Shown here: piece by piece, positions 42,941 to 50,809 of the stretch | How positions within the stretch are numbered: the stretch's first letter is position 1 | Layout: the number at the start of each line of letters is the position of its first letter | Origin: SIG672 sp045580325 | Lineage (GTDB): Bacteria; Bacillota; Clostridia; Oscillospirales; CAG-272 | NCBI GenBank assembly: GCA_045580325.1 | Contig: JAZNNR010000018.1 | Coordinates: forward strand, 105,989-169,988 | DNA length: 64,000 nt | Direction of reading: 5' to 3' | Position numbers and translations under genes: made by a program | The notes under the pieces: model-generated | Seen by the model: the letters and a program-made list of their open reading frames with translations, nothing else | Database searches by the model: none | Told to the model about the DNA's origin: nothing

Positions 42941-43852
42941 TCAATCACTTTTTGCATATGAAATCACAAAATTTACAATATTTTCAAAGTTTTTATCGCA
43001 AATATCGACAAACTTCGCCTCTTTGCAGTGTCGCCACCAGGTCTCTTGTCTTTTTGCGTAATTTCTGCTTGCCTGTTTTATTTTATCTAGTGCTTCCTCA
43101 AGGGTAACGTGTCCTTCAAGGTACTGCGTGATCTCTTTATATCCGATAGCCTGTCCCGCCGTGGATCTGCTGCTGAGTCCGAGTCTTCTCACCTCTTCGA
43201 CAAGACCCGCCTCGAGCATAATATCTACCCTGCGGTTTATCCTGTCGTACAGAAATTCTCTATCCGATGCGTAGAGTACGATAATACGCGCATCGTAGTC
43301 GGACGTTTTTTCCTTTGAGCGTCTGTCCCACTCGGTTTTTGTTATTCCTGTGGAGTCATATATTTCAAGCGCGCGAATGACTCTTGGCAGATTGTTCATA
43401 TGCGTTTTTGCTGCTGCCTCTGGGTCTATTTTAACAAGTCTTTCCCAATTTTCTTCGGGTGTATTTGCAGATAGTCTTTCTCTTATTTCCTTATCGGCGG
43501 GAGCCTCGGAAAAGCCTCCGTTATAGAGCACGCTTTCAAGATAAAGTCCCGTACCTCCGCAGAAAATCGGCAGCTTACCTCTTGACAGAATATCCTCTAC
43601 CGCCACGGTCGCCATTGCCTTATATTCGGCGCAGGAAAAATCGACGTCGGGCGAAAGAACGTCTATCATATGATGTCTTACACGGGAGAGCTCCTCACGC
43701 GTCGGCTTTGCCGTACCTATGTCCATACCCTTATATATCTGCATGGAATCGCAGGAGATTATCTCTCCACCAAGCTCCTCAGCAGCCCTTAACGCAAGAG
43801 CCGTCTTTCCCACCGCAGTAGGTCCGCTTATCGCTAAAATTTTCTTTTTCAC
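42941..43852 (-). CDS. miaA: tRNA dimethylallyltransferase
   Basis: A 303-residue enzyme that isopentenylates A37 of tRNAs reading UNN codons. P-loop GPTAVGKT at the N-terminus, SCDSMQIYKGMDIGTAKPT near residue 33, and FCGGTGLYLES near 98 are diagnostic. GTG start behind AAAGGA. It follows queA with a repeat-filled gap of 185 bp. Confidence 0.96.
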   Translation of the reverse strand: MKKKILAISGPTAVGKTALALRAAEELGGEIISCDSMQIYKGMDIGTAKPTREELSRVRHHMIDVLSPDVDFSCAEYKAMATVAVEDILSRGKLPIFCGGTGLYLESVLYNGGFSEAPADKEIRERLSANTPEENWERLVKIDPEAAAKTHMNNLPRVIRALEIYDSTGITKTEWDRRSKEKTSDYDARIIVLYASDREFLYDRINRRVDIMLEAGLVEEVRRLGLSSRSTAGQAIGYKEITQYLEGHVTLEEALDKIKQASRNYAKRQETWWRHCKEAKFVDICDKNFENIVNFVISYAKSD

Positions 43853-43889
43853 TGATGAATTCCTTTTTGAACTTAATGTTATTACAACC

Positions 43890-44036
43890 GTAGGGGCGAT
43901 TCACGAATCGCCCGCTTCGATGAGTGAAGAGAGAAGAGTGAAAAGTGAAAAGATATTGTTGCTTTTTGCAAGGCAAAAAGCTTCATTTTCTTTTCTCTCT
44001 TCTCTTTTATCTTTTCTCTGTTCGTTCAATAAATCT
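43890..44036. repeat. GTAGGGGCG hairpin (copy 2) plus GAAGAGTGAAAAGTG hairpin
   Basis: GTAGGGGCGATT and AATCGCCCGC form a hairpin at 43890-43915. It is followed by GAAGAGAGAAGAGTGAAAAGTG, and later by its approximate complement in CTTTTCTCTCTTCTC, around a GCTTTTTGCAAGGCAAAAAGC hairpin. A similar GTGAAGAGTGAAGAG block lies at 50288. Confidence 0.6.
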
Positions 44037-44037
44037 T

Positions 44038-45099
44038 TTATTGAATGAACATCGCATCTCCAAAAGAGAAGAAGCGATATTTTTTCTCAACGGCACTCGC
44101 ATAAGCACCCATAACAAGCTCACGCGACGCAAGTGCAGACACGAGCATTATTAGCGTACTTTCGGGAAGATGGAAGTTCGTTATAAGCGCGTCGGTCGCC
44201 TTGAATTTATATCCCGGATAGATAAATATTTTCGTATCGTCGCAGGTTGGGTGAACTACTCCGCTTTCGTCAGATGCGCTTTCAAGCGTGCGGCATGAGG
44301 TCGTTCCGACCGCTATTATCCGACCGCCGTTTGCACGCGCTTCGTTTATTATATCGGCGCTCTCCTTGGTAACTGTGATAAACTCGCTGTGCATAGTGTG
44401 CTCGGCGATCTTTTCAACCTTTACCGGTCTGAACGTACCCAGTCCGACGTGGAGCATTACGGGCGCGATCTTCACACCCTTCTCTTTTATTTTTTCAAGA
44501 AGCTCCTTTGTAAAGTGAAGTCCTGCGGTAGGAGCCGCCGCGCTTCCGCGCTCATTTGCGTAAACCGTCTGATAGCGGTCCTTATCCTCGAGCGGCTTTG
44601 TGATATAAGGCGGGAGTGGCATCATACCGAGTCTGTCTATTATCGAGAAGAAATCCTCTTTTGTCTTGTCATACTCAAAGCGGAGCAATCTGTTTCCGCC
44701 TTCAATCACCTCTTCTACGTGAGCACGAAGCTCATTTCCGAATATAATGGTAGTACCGACCTTGGTCTTTTTACCCGGTCTTGTTAGAACTTCCCAGAGG
44801 TCGCTTTCGTGGCGTCGAAGGAGAACCACCTCGATAGGTGCGCCCGTTCCCTCTTTTTCTCCGAAAATTCGGGCGGGAATTACCTTCGAGTCGTTTATAA
44901 CGAGAACGTCGCCCGCCTCGAGATAATCTATTATGTCATAAAACTTTTTATCGGTAATACTGCCGTTTTCGCGGTCAACTACCATAAGACGCGAATGGTC
45001 GCGCGGCTCTATCGGCTCCTGCGCTATGAGCTCTTCGGGAAGCTCGTAAAAGAAATCGTGAACGCTGAGCTCTGTGGGAGATTTTATATTTGAAATCAT
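44038..45099 (-). CDS. queA: S-adenosylmethionine:tRNA ribosyltransferase-isomerase
   Basis: A 353-residue QueA making epoxyqueuosine on tRNA. FFYELPEELIAQ with EPRDHSRLMV at the N-terminus, the GDVLVINDSKVIPARIFG segment near residue 63, NERGSAAAPTAGLHFT near 178, and FHLPESTLIMLVSA near 312 are conserved. Works in the queuosine pathway with Tgt. Its leader overlaps the dapA promoter region (see 45168-45302). Confidence 0.96.
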   Translation of the reverse strand: MISNIKSPTELSVHDFFYELPEELIAQEPIEPRDHSRLMVVDRENGSITDKKFYDIIDYLEAGDVLVINDSKVIPARIFGEKEGTGAPIEVVLLRRHESDLWEVLTRPGKKTKVGTTIIFGNELRAHVEEVIEGGNRLLRFEYDKTKEDFFSIIDRLGMMPLPPYITKPLEDKDRYQTVYANERGSAAAPTAGLHFTKELLEKIKEKGVKIAPVMLHVGLGTFRPVKVEKIAEHTMHSEFITVTKESADIINEARANGGRIIAVGTTSCRTLESASDESGVVHPTCDDTKIFIYPGYKFKATDALITNFHLPESTLIMLVSALASRELVMGAYASAVEKKYRFFSFGDAMFIQ

Positions 45100-45167
45100 A
45101 ATTTATTTGTCCTTTCAAGACCGAGGATCATAATTTAAAGAGTTTGAAGAAAAAAGTTCCAAACTCC

Positions 45168-45302
45168 TTGACATGAAAAACAGTTTGTGATATTATAGTA
45201 TAGGCGAAATTTGTTGATCGGGCGTTTTCTTACAAAACCCCGTCAAAAACGTAGGTTAAACCCTACAAATTCAATTATACAATAACAGATCTCTTTTTTC
45301 AA
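45168..45302. promoter_or_regulatory. Face-to-face queA and dapA promoters around a three-way junction
   Basis: Plus-strand promoter for dapA: TTGACA 45168-45173, 17 bp, TATTAT 45191-45196. Minus-strand promoter for queA: TTGAAA 45297-45302, 17 bp, TATAAT 45274-45279. The predicted starts lie about 65 bp apart, pointing towards each other, so the two leaders are antisense. Between them GAAATTT/AAATTC closes two hairpins, GGGCGTTTT/AAAACCCC and GTAGG/CCTAC. The dapA leader is about 185 nt; no known lysine or preQ1 riboswitch motif was recognised. Confidence 0.6.
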
Positions 45303-45386
45303 CCCAATTTTATATTTTTTTACAACAATACCGAATTCCGCAAATCGCGGTCATGCGGTGATATACAGAAAGGAATCGCTAAGGCA

Positions 45387-46277
45387 ATGAAAAAAACTCT
45401 TTTTACAGGTTCGGGTGTCGCTATAATCACTCCCTTCAAGGATTACAAGGTTGATTTCGACGCACTCGGAAAAATTATAGAGTATCAGATAACAAACAAA
45501 ACAGATGCTATCATTATTTGCGGAACTACGGGCGAATGTGCTACCCTTTCCGATACGGAGCATAAAAAATGCCTCGAATTTACTCTTGAAAAGGTAAACG
45601 GACGTATCCCTGTAATTGCAGGAACGGGAAGCAACGATACAAACTACGCAGTAGAGCTTTCAAGATTTGCAAGTCAGGCGGGTGCTGACGGTCTTCTCAC
45701 CGTAACACCTTACTACAACAAGGCAACCACCACAGGCCTTATAAAGCATTACAGTCTTATTGCAGATGCAGTTGACTGCCCTATCATCGTGTATAACGTT
45801 CCCGGACGTACAGGCTGCAACATCACAGCTCCCGTTTACAGAGAGCTTGCAAAGCACCCGAACATCGTCGGTGTCAAAGAGGCTTCGGGCAACTTCTCGC
45901 AGATAGTTGACCTCTTCCACGAATTCGGCGACCTATTTGACATTTACAGCGGCGACGACGATCAGATCGTTCCTATGCTTTCGCTCGGCGGCAAGGGTGT
46001 TATCTCGGTTATGGCAAACGCTCTCCCGAAGGAAACACATGACATCTGCCAGCTTTACTTCGACGGCAAGGTAAAGGAAAGCGCAGCCCTTCAGCTGAGG
46101 CTCCATTCCTTTGCAAGAGCTATGTTCTGCGAGGTAAATCCCGTACCGATCAAGGCAGTAATGGAAGAACTCGGGTTCTGCTCGGGCGAGCTTCGTCTTC
46201 CTCTTTCCGAGGTAGAGCCTCAAAACCGCGAAAAGCTCGTTAAAATAATGAAGGACATCGGACTGATAAACAGATAA
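45387..46277 (+). CDS. dapA: 4-hydroxy-tetrahydrodipicolinate synthase
   Basis: A 296-residue TIM-barrel aldolase condensing pyruvate with aspartate semialdehyde, the first committed step to diaminopimelate and lysine. GTTGECATLSD near residue 50, YNVPGRTGCN near 135 with the catalytic Tyr, and the Schiff-base Lys in VGVKEASGN near 163 are all present. AAGGA precedes the ATG. It is followed by dapB in the same orientation. Confidence 0.97.
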   Translation: MKKTLFTGSGVAIITPFKDYKVDFDALGKIIEYQITNKTDAIIICGTTGECATLSDTEHKKCLEFTLEKVNGRIPVIAGTGSNDTNYAVELSRFASQAGADGLLTVTPYYNKATTTGLIKHYSLIADAVDCPIIVYNVPGRTGCNITAPVYRELAKHPNIVGVKEASGNFSQIVDLFHEFGDLFDIYSGDDDQIVPMLSLGGKGVISVMANALPKETHDICQLYFDGKVKESAALQLRLHSFARAMFCEVNPVPIKAVMEELGFCSGELRLPLSEVEPQNREKLVKIMKDIGLINR

Positions 46278-46283
46278 CATAAG

Positions 46284-46315
46284 CAGCCTCGGTTACGTCA
46301 AGGTTTCCGAGGCTG
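46284..46315 (+). other. Hairpin in the dapA-dapB gap
   Basis: CAGCCTCGG pairs with CCGAGGCTG. There is no T-tract, so it may stabilise the dapA mRNA end or tune dapB expression instead of terminating. Confidence 0.5.
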
Positions 46316-46353
46316 ATAATATAACTGACCGTATAGAACAAGGAGTATTTACA

Positions 46354-47121
46354 ATGACAAAAATCATTTTTTGCGGTATCAACGGCAGAATGGGTCAAGC
46401 CGTTGAGGAGATCGTATCAGAGAAAGAAAATTTCGAGATAGTTGCGGGCGTTGACCTTAACACAGCGTGCCGAGGAAATTATCCCGTATATGCAAATATA
46501 AATGAAGTAAAGGAAAAAGCAGACGTTATAGTTGATTTTTCATTTCACGCAGCCCTTCCCTCTTATCTTGAATACGCAAAGGCAAACAGACTTCCCATAA
46601 TAGTAGCGTCAACAGGTCATACACCCGAGGAAAGCGCTCTTATGCAGGAATATTCAAAGTACATACCGATATTTTTCTCGAGAAATATGTCGCTCGGAGT
46701 AAATCTTCTCATAGAGCTTTCAAAAAAGGCGGCAGCTATGCTCGGCGATGATTTCGATATCGAGATAATCGAGGCGCATCACAACAAAAAGCTCGACGCA
46801 CCGAGCGGAACGGCGCTTATGATCGCAGATGCTATCTCCGAAACGCTTGAAGACAAGCCCGAGTATATTTACGACCGCACAAAGCGAAGAGAGGCTCGTC
46901 CGAAGAACGAGATAGGAATTCATGCGGTGCGCGCGGGCGGAATAGTCGGTGAGCATACCGTGCTTTTCGGCGGCAAAAACGAATCTGTTTCGCTTTCCCA
47001 CTCGGCGTTCTCGCGCTCTGTATTTGCTCTCGGCGCTCTTCGCGCGGCTGAATTTATGGTCGGTATGCCCGCAGGATTTTATTCTATGTCCGACCTTGTA
47101 AGCGATATTGCAAACGTTTAA
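46354..47121 (+). CDS. dapB: 4-hydroxy-tetrahydrodipicolinate reductase
   Basis: A 255-residue NAD(P)H-dependent reductase acting on the DapA product. The nucleotide-binding motif GINGRMGQAVEE is at the N-terminus, and the catalytic EAHHNKKLDAPSGTA near residue 147 carries the His and Lys. VASTGHT near 87 and FSRNMSLGVN near 108 are conserved. AAGGAG precedes the ATG. Confidence 0.97.
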   Translation: MTKIIFCGINGRMGQAVEEIVSEKENFEIVAGVDLNTACRGNYPVYANINEVKEKADVIVDFSFHAALPSYLEYAKANRLPIIVASTGHTPEESALMQEYSKYIPIFFSRNMSLGVNLLIELSKKAAAMLGDDFDIEIIEAHHNKKLDAPSGTALMIADAISETLEDKPEYIYDRTKRREARPKNEIGIHAVRAGGIVGEHTVLFGGKNESVSLSHSAFSRSVFALGALRAAEFMVGMPAGFYSMSDLVSDIANV

Positions 47122-47133
47122 ATTTACGATAAA

Positions 47134-47161
47134 AAGGAACAGCATTTGAAAGCTGTTCCTT
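47134..47161. terminator. Bidirectional terminator between dapB and tadA
   Basis: AAGGAACAGC pairs with GCTGTTCCTT. A's precede and T's follow, so it ends the convergent dapB and tadA transcripts. Confidence 0.8.
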
Positions 47162-47169
47162 ATTTTTAG

Positions 47170-47703
47170 CTATATATCGGTACTTTTTTTACTTTCCTTT
47201 TCGCTTTTCTTTCGTTTGCGAAGCTCTGCAAAAAAAGTGCTGAGCTTTTCCGAGCACTCTTCCTCGCACACTCCGCCAACAACGTTCGGGTGATGGTTAA
47301 GAGCCTCTTTGTTCATATCAAAAAGTCCGCCGAATGCGCCTGCTTTATTATCGGACGCTCCAAAATATACGTTTTTGATCCTTGAATTTATTATCGCCCC
47401 CGCGCACATCGGGCAGGGCTCAAGAGTTACGTATAGGTCGCACTTATGCAGCCGCCAGCCGCCGAGCTTTTTACACGCTCCGTTTATAGCCTCGATCTCG
47501 GCGTGGCAGAGCGCGTTTTTATCGCCTTCCCTTCGGTTGTATCCGTATGAAACTATCTCTCCGTCGCATACAACGACCGCTCCGACGGGAACGTCGAGCG
47601 TTTCTTTTGCAAGTGTTGCATATTCCAGAGCTTTTTTCATAAAGTTAATATGAAGCTGATTTGACTTCACGTCTTCACTATTTACATCTATTATTTCGTC
47701 CAT
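47170..47703 (-). CDS. tadA: tRNA-specific adenosine deaminase
   Basis: A 177-residue deaminase that converts A34 to inosine in tRNA-Arg. The zinc/catalytic motif CHAEIEAI near residue 67 and the PCPMCAGAI motif near 97 are complete. There is a 20-residue N-terminal extension before MKKALEYATLAKE and a basic C-terminal tail. GGAG precedes the ATG. The 288-bp gap upstream to the M23 gene holds that gene's promoter and no other obvious feature. Confidence 0.95.
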   Translation of the reverse strand: MDEIIDVNSEDVKSNQLHINFMKKALEYATLAKETLDVPVGAVVVCDGEIVSYGYNRREGDKNALCHAEIEAINGACKKLGGWRLHKCDLYVTLEPCPMCAGAIINSRIKNVYFGASDNKAGAFGGLFDMNKEALNHHPNVVGGVCEEECSEKLSTFFAELRKRKKSEKESKKSTDI

Positions 47704-47904
47704 AAATTTCTCCGTAGCTGATTTGAAATCGACATTGTTATCTTATCACATATCAAAAACAAATTCAAGCCTTTTAATATATTGTAGAAACCTTTTTTCG
47801 TAAATTATTGAGGCTTTTTGTTCACAATTATGCCAAAAGTTCACTTTTTAATACAAAAAACGAGTGCTTTTTCTCGAAGAAAGCAAATTATTTCAAAAAA
47901 TCAC

Positions 47905-47933
47905 TTGACAATATGAGTAAAAAATGCTATACT
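47905..47933 (+). promoter_or_regulatory. Sigma-A promoter of the M23 peptidase gene
   Basis: TTGACA (47905-47910), 17 bp, TATACT (47928-47933), about 50 bp before the start codon. Confidence 0.75.
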
Positions 47934-47991
47934 GATAAGGCTTGTGGCTTTATGACAGCCGCACGGTAAAAGTTCAAAGAGAGGTATTATT

Positions 47992-49422
47992 ATGCTGAAG
48001 AAGCAAAGCACACTCGGAATAATAGTGGCAGCAGCACTGCTTATAGTTGCACTGTCCGTTGTTTCAATTGTAGCAAAACTTAATACAGACGATAGTACGG
48101 TCGATCCCGGGTTGCCCGATGCTTCACAGCCCGTGGAAAAAGATCCCGAGCTTCTTTACGAAGTGTATATCGACGGACGTTTTTCATGTACGGTAGACGA
48201 TATACGCGACGTCTTTACAGCATCTGACAAAATTGAGCGCACGATGTCTGAAAAGCTCGGATACGCTTATTCGATCTCAAACGACCTCATTGTAGATTTT
48301 GTAGCTGTAAGAAAAACGGCTGAAACGGTGTCTTCAAACGAAGTACATAACCTCATATCAAATGAACTTTCCAGAATTTACAGCGACTGTTATGCATTCT
48401 ACGTAGGCGAGGAGCTGATCGGTTATTCTCCCCTTTCAAAGAAGGAAGAGCTTGAGAGTCTCGCTGTCGATATAATCAAATATATCGCGAGCTCAAACAG
48501 CGCGCACACCGATGCTTCGAGCGTATACGTAACACTTGATTACACAAACAAGAGCAAGATAGTTTCAGACATAAGCGATCTTCACGATGCACTTTCAAGT
48601 CAAAGCTCTTCGGAAGACCTCGACAGTAATATTGCCAGCGTAATCGAAAGCATAGATAAGGCAGTTCTTTTCGGCAGTACGTCAAATGCACCCGAAAGTG
48701 TTGATCCCGAAATTGTAGTAACATCTGTCCGCAGAGTAGAAACCGAGATTATTCCCTATAAGATATTAAGATTTGCAGACTTTAAATGTCCCTGCGAGAA
48801 GTGCAAAACCTCGATCCATTTGCTCGGCACGGACGATCCCGACGAGCTTCACCAAGAAGGTGAAAACGGCAAATGCACCGTCGAATACGATGACATCTAT
48901 ATCGGCGGCGAGCTTTCGCATTCGGTACGAATCGAAGACAGCAAGGTGATTATTAAGGCTGCTGTTGATCAAATAACGCTCTACGGAACGCAGTCGGTCG
49001 TAGCAAGCGGAGAGATGGTTTGGCCGACAGTCGGCTGGGTTACTTCCGAATACGGTCCGAGAAGACCGGAGTTCTCGGGAATGACCTCATACCACAAGGG
49101 TATAGACATTTCGACCAGTAGAAAGACAAAGATAGTTGCAGCCGATGCAGGTGTCGTTGAGTTTGCAGGATGGCACAGCGGCGGTTTCGGATACTGTGTA
49201 ATAATTGATCACGAAAACGGAGTAAAAACACTTTACGCTCATATGTATACAAAGCCTCTCGTAAAGGAAGGCGATAGAGTGTTCAAGGGTGAGCATCTCG
49301 GCGGTCAGGGAATGACAGGAAGCGCAGGCGGAATACATCTGCACTTTGAGGTTATCGTAGACGGCAACAGAGTAAATCCCCGTAAGTATCTCCCCAAGGG
49401 TTATCCCCCTACAGCTTGGTAA
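47992..49422 (+). CDS. Membrane-anchored M23 peptidase with G5-like domain
   Basis: A 476-residue protein. An N-terminal membrane segment (residues 8-28) is followed by a Ser/Asp-rich stalk of about 200 residues. A G5-like domain at about 245-335 runs from VRRVETEIIPYKILRF to QITLYGTQ and is interrupted by a FKCPCEKCKTS insertion. The C-terminal M23 (LytM) peptidase has YHKGIDIS near 368, LYAHM near 417 and HLHFEV near 455, giving the zinc and catalytic His residues. It would cut peptidoglycan cross-bridges outside the membrane. It has its own promoter and terminator. Confidence 0.88.
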   Translation: MLKKQSTLGIIVAAALLIVALSVVSIVAKLNTDDSTVDPGLPDASQPVEKDPELLYEVYIDGRFSCTVDDIRDVFTASDKIERTMSEKLGYAYSISNDLIVDFVAVRKTAETVSSNEVHNLISNELSRIYSDCYAFYVGEELIGYSPLSKKEELESLAVDIIKYIASSNSAHTDASSVYVTLDYTNKSKIVSDISDLHDALSSQSSSEDLDSNIASVIESIDKAVLFGSTSNAPESVDPEIVVTSVRRVETEIIPYKILRFADFKCPCEKCKTSIHLLGTDDPDELHQEGENGKCTVEYDDIYIGGELSHSVRIEDSKVIIKAAVDQITLYGTQSVVASGEMVWPTVGWVTSEYGPRRPEFSGMTSYHKGIDISTSRKTKIVAADAGVVEFAGWHSGGFGYCVIIDHENGVKTLYAHMYTKPLVKEGDRVFKGEHLGGQGMTGSAGGIHLHFEVIVDGNRVNPRKYLPKGYPPTAW

Positions 49423-49435
49423 AACAGATAATATA

Positions 49436-49465
49436 CCCCGATGAGTTTCATCGGGGTTTGTTTTT
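49436..49465 (+). terminator. Terminator of the M23 peptidase gene
   Basis: CCCCGATG pairs with CATCGGGG, followed by TTTGTTTTT. Confidence 0.85.
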
Positions 49466-49548
49466 CGGTGATTTCATAAGTTTTTATGTCAAGTAATTAT
49501 CCTTCGTCGAACAAACAACCGTGTATATAGGACGGCCGGTAAATCGTA

Positions 49549-49944
49549 TCATTCGTTCACTTGATCGTTTTCTTTATTTTCGGCTTCTTTTGATGCAAGC
49601 TTTTTCTTTGTCAAAATACTACCAAGTATAAAGACACCCGCGAAAATAAAGGACAAGATAGACCAAATCATCAGGTCGGAATACGAGCCATAATTAGTTA
49701 TGCCTATAAGTCCGCCGATAGCATAAAAAGCTCCGCTTACGTATCCTCCTCCAATACTCTTACGGGTACAGATGCCAACAATACCGGCAATTAACATACA
49801 TAAAGCTACAAAAAATCCCGCACTGCCGCTACTTTCGCCATTTTCGGAAAGTGCATTACCAATTCCGGCCGCACATGATTGAAAAGCTATAACCATAAAT
49901 AAAACTATACTGATTATTCCGATTACAAGTTTAGTTGTTTTCAT
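49549..49944 (-). CDS. Small membrane protein downstream of a structured RNA
   Basis: A 131-residue protein starting MKTTKLVIGIISIVLFMVIA, with a lipobox-like SCAAG after the first hydrophobic stretch, two or three further membrane segments, and a charged C-terminal tail (KKKLASKEAENKENDQ). GGAGG precedes the ATG at 49944; the longer frame to 50088 runs through the structured RNA and its terminator. Similar short membrane proteins are widespread in Firmicutes but have no known function. Base composition is more AT-rich than in the neighbours, which may indicate transfer. Confidence 0.7.
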   Translation of the reverse strand: MKTTKLVIGIISIVLFMVIAFQSCAAGIGNALSENGESSGSAGFFVALCMLIAGIVGICTRKSIGGGYVSGAFYAIGGLIGITNYGSYSDLMIWSILSFIFAGVFILGSILTKKKLASKEAENKENDQVNE

Positions 49945-49962
49945 AAATGTTCCTCCACAAAT

Positions 49963-50190
49963 ACAAAATAAAAAGGTGTGCACAACCGAAGTTACGCACA
50001 CCGAAAAACGCAAACCCCGATTGTCGTCACACAAACTTATCGGAATAGAGATACTACTCGCTATACTTATCGATAGTGGAGCTTGCATTTTTGCCGAAGC
50101 TATACATCAATAAGTATGCCTAAAAAAGGGTATAGTATCCCTATAAGCAAAAATACCCCTGTTTCCGATTATTCAGTTTGTGTGACAATC
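49963..50190 (-). ncRNA. Candidate structured RNA with pseudoknot and terminator
   Basis: Minus-strand promoter TTGAAA (50216-50221), 17 bp, TATAAT (50193-50198) starts transcription at the base of a long foldable RNA. P1 pairs 50175-50190 with 50019-50037 (7+9 bp, three-base bulge). P1a pairs TTCCGAT with ATCGGAA (50163-50169/50039-50045). P2 pairs 50133-50144 with 50045-50056 (12 bp, one wobble). P3 pairs 50106-50117 with 50063-50074 (12 bp, one wobble). P4 is AGCTT/AAGCT. Its loop (50087-50094) can pair 8 bp with the bulge at 50147-50154. A terminator hairpin with T's follows at 49963-50002. I do not recognise the family. Confidence 0.65.
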
Positions 50191-50302
50191 GCATTATATC
50201 ACAATTTTGTGCATTTTTCAATATGTTTTTGATAATATTCTTAAAGCCTTTCCTTCAAAATCATCCTCACGCGTCAAACTCGCGAAAAGTGAAGAGTGAA
50301 GA

Positions 50303-50612
50303 GATAAAAATAAAGGATAGGCAACGCCTATCTCTTGTTTTATATCTGCTACCGGACTTACTGAACCAAAATTTGTAGCATATAGTTTCCTGCTCCCGTT
50401 TGTTTTTCTTGCTACAAATTGCAAATCTGCGATTTGCGCGGTTCTGCGTATCTTTATGTACTGATATAAAAATAACGGATAGGCAGAGCCTATCTCTTTG
50501 ACCGGACTTACGAACCAAAATCGACGCCCAAGTTCTCTTTTATCCTATATTCTCCTTGCGTCGATTAGCAAATCTGCGATTTGCGCGGTTCTGCGTATGT
50601 TTGTGTACTGAT
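50303..50612 (-). repeat. Two tandem degenerate repeats next to tRNA-Leu
   Basis: Two units of about 150 bp (50303-50462, 50463-50612) share, in minus-strand order: ATACGCAGAACCGCGCAAATC with a GCAAAT/ATTTGC hairpin; a long hairpin with unit-specific stem (GCGTCGA in one, TTTGTAGCA in the other); GGTTC(G/AG)TAAGTCCGGT, which resembles the tRNA T-arm GGTTCAAGTCCGGTC; and a GATAGGC/GCCTATC terminator-like hairpin. The same terminator sequence follows the real tRNA. Confidence 0.7.
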
Positions 50613-50650
50613 ATAAAAATATCGGATAGGCAGAGCCTATCCGATATTTT
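50613..50650 (-). terminator. tRNA-Leu terminator
   Basis: ATATCGGATAGGC pairs with GCCTATCCGATAT, with T's following on the minus strand, directly after the tRNA 3' end. Confidence 0.85.
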
Positions 50651-50652
50651 TA

Positions 50653-50736
50653 TGCCGGTGACCGGACTTGAACCGGTACGGTGTTGCCACCGAGGGATTT
50701 TAAGTCCCTTGCGTCTGCCGATTTCGCCACACCGGC
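50653..50736 (-). tRNA. tRNA-Leu (anticodon UAA)
   Basis: An 84-base cloverleaf: acceptor GCCGGTG/CACCGGC, D-arm GCGAAATCGGCAGACGC, anticodon stem AGGGA/TCCCT with loop CTTAAAA giving UAA, a long variable arm CGGTGGCAACACCG, and T-arm CCGGTTCAAGTCCGG. The discriminator is A, as expected for Leu. CCA is not encoded. Confidence 0.97.
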
Positions 50737-50755
50737 GTAATTAACCGACTTTTTA

Positions 50756-50784
50756 AGTATATCACAAGTAAATCTGATTGTCAA
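50756..50784 (-). promoter_or_regulatory. tRNA-Leu promoter
   Basis: TTGACA (50779-50784), 17 bp, TATACT (50756-50761) on the minus strand, about 13 bp before the mature tRNA. Confidence 0.85.
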
Positions 50785-50809
50785 CAAAAATCGGTTATTT
50801 TATTTAAAA

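Noticed and set aside
45180..45386. Lysine riboswitch before dapA or preQ1 riboswitch before queA
   Set aside because: Neither the L-box conserved blocks nor the preQ1 core with its A-rich tail was found on either strand.
49963..50190. Retron msr-msd because of the flanking inverted repeats
   Set aside because: The a1/a2-like stem is suggestive, but no reverse transcriptase gene is present in the neighbourhood.
50303..50612. CRISPR array
   Set aside because: There are only two units of about 150 bp without short regular repeats and spacers, and no cas genes.
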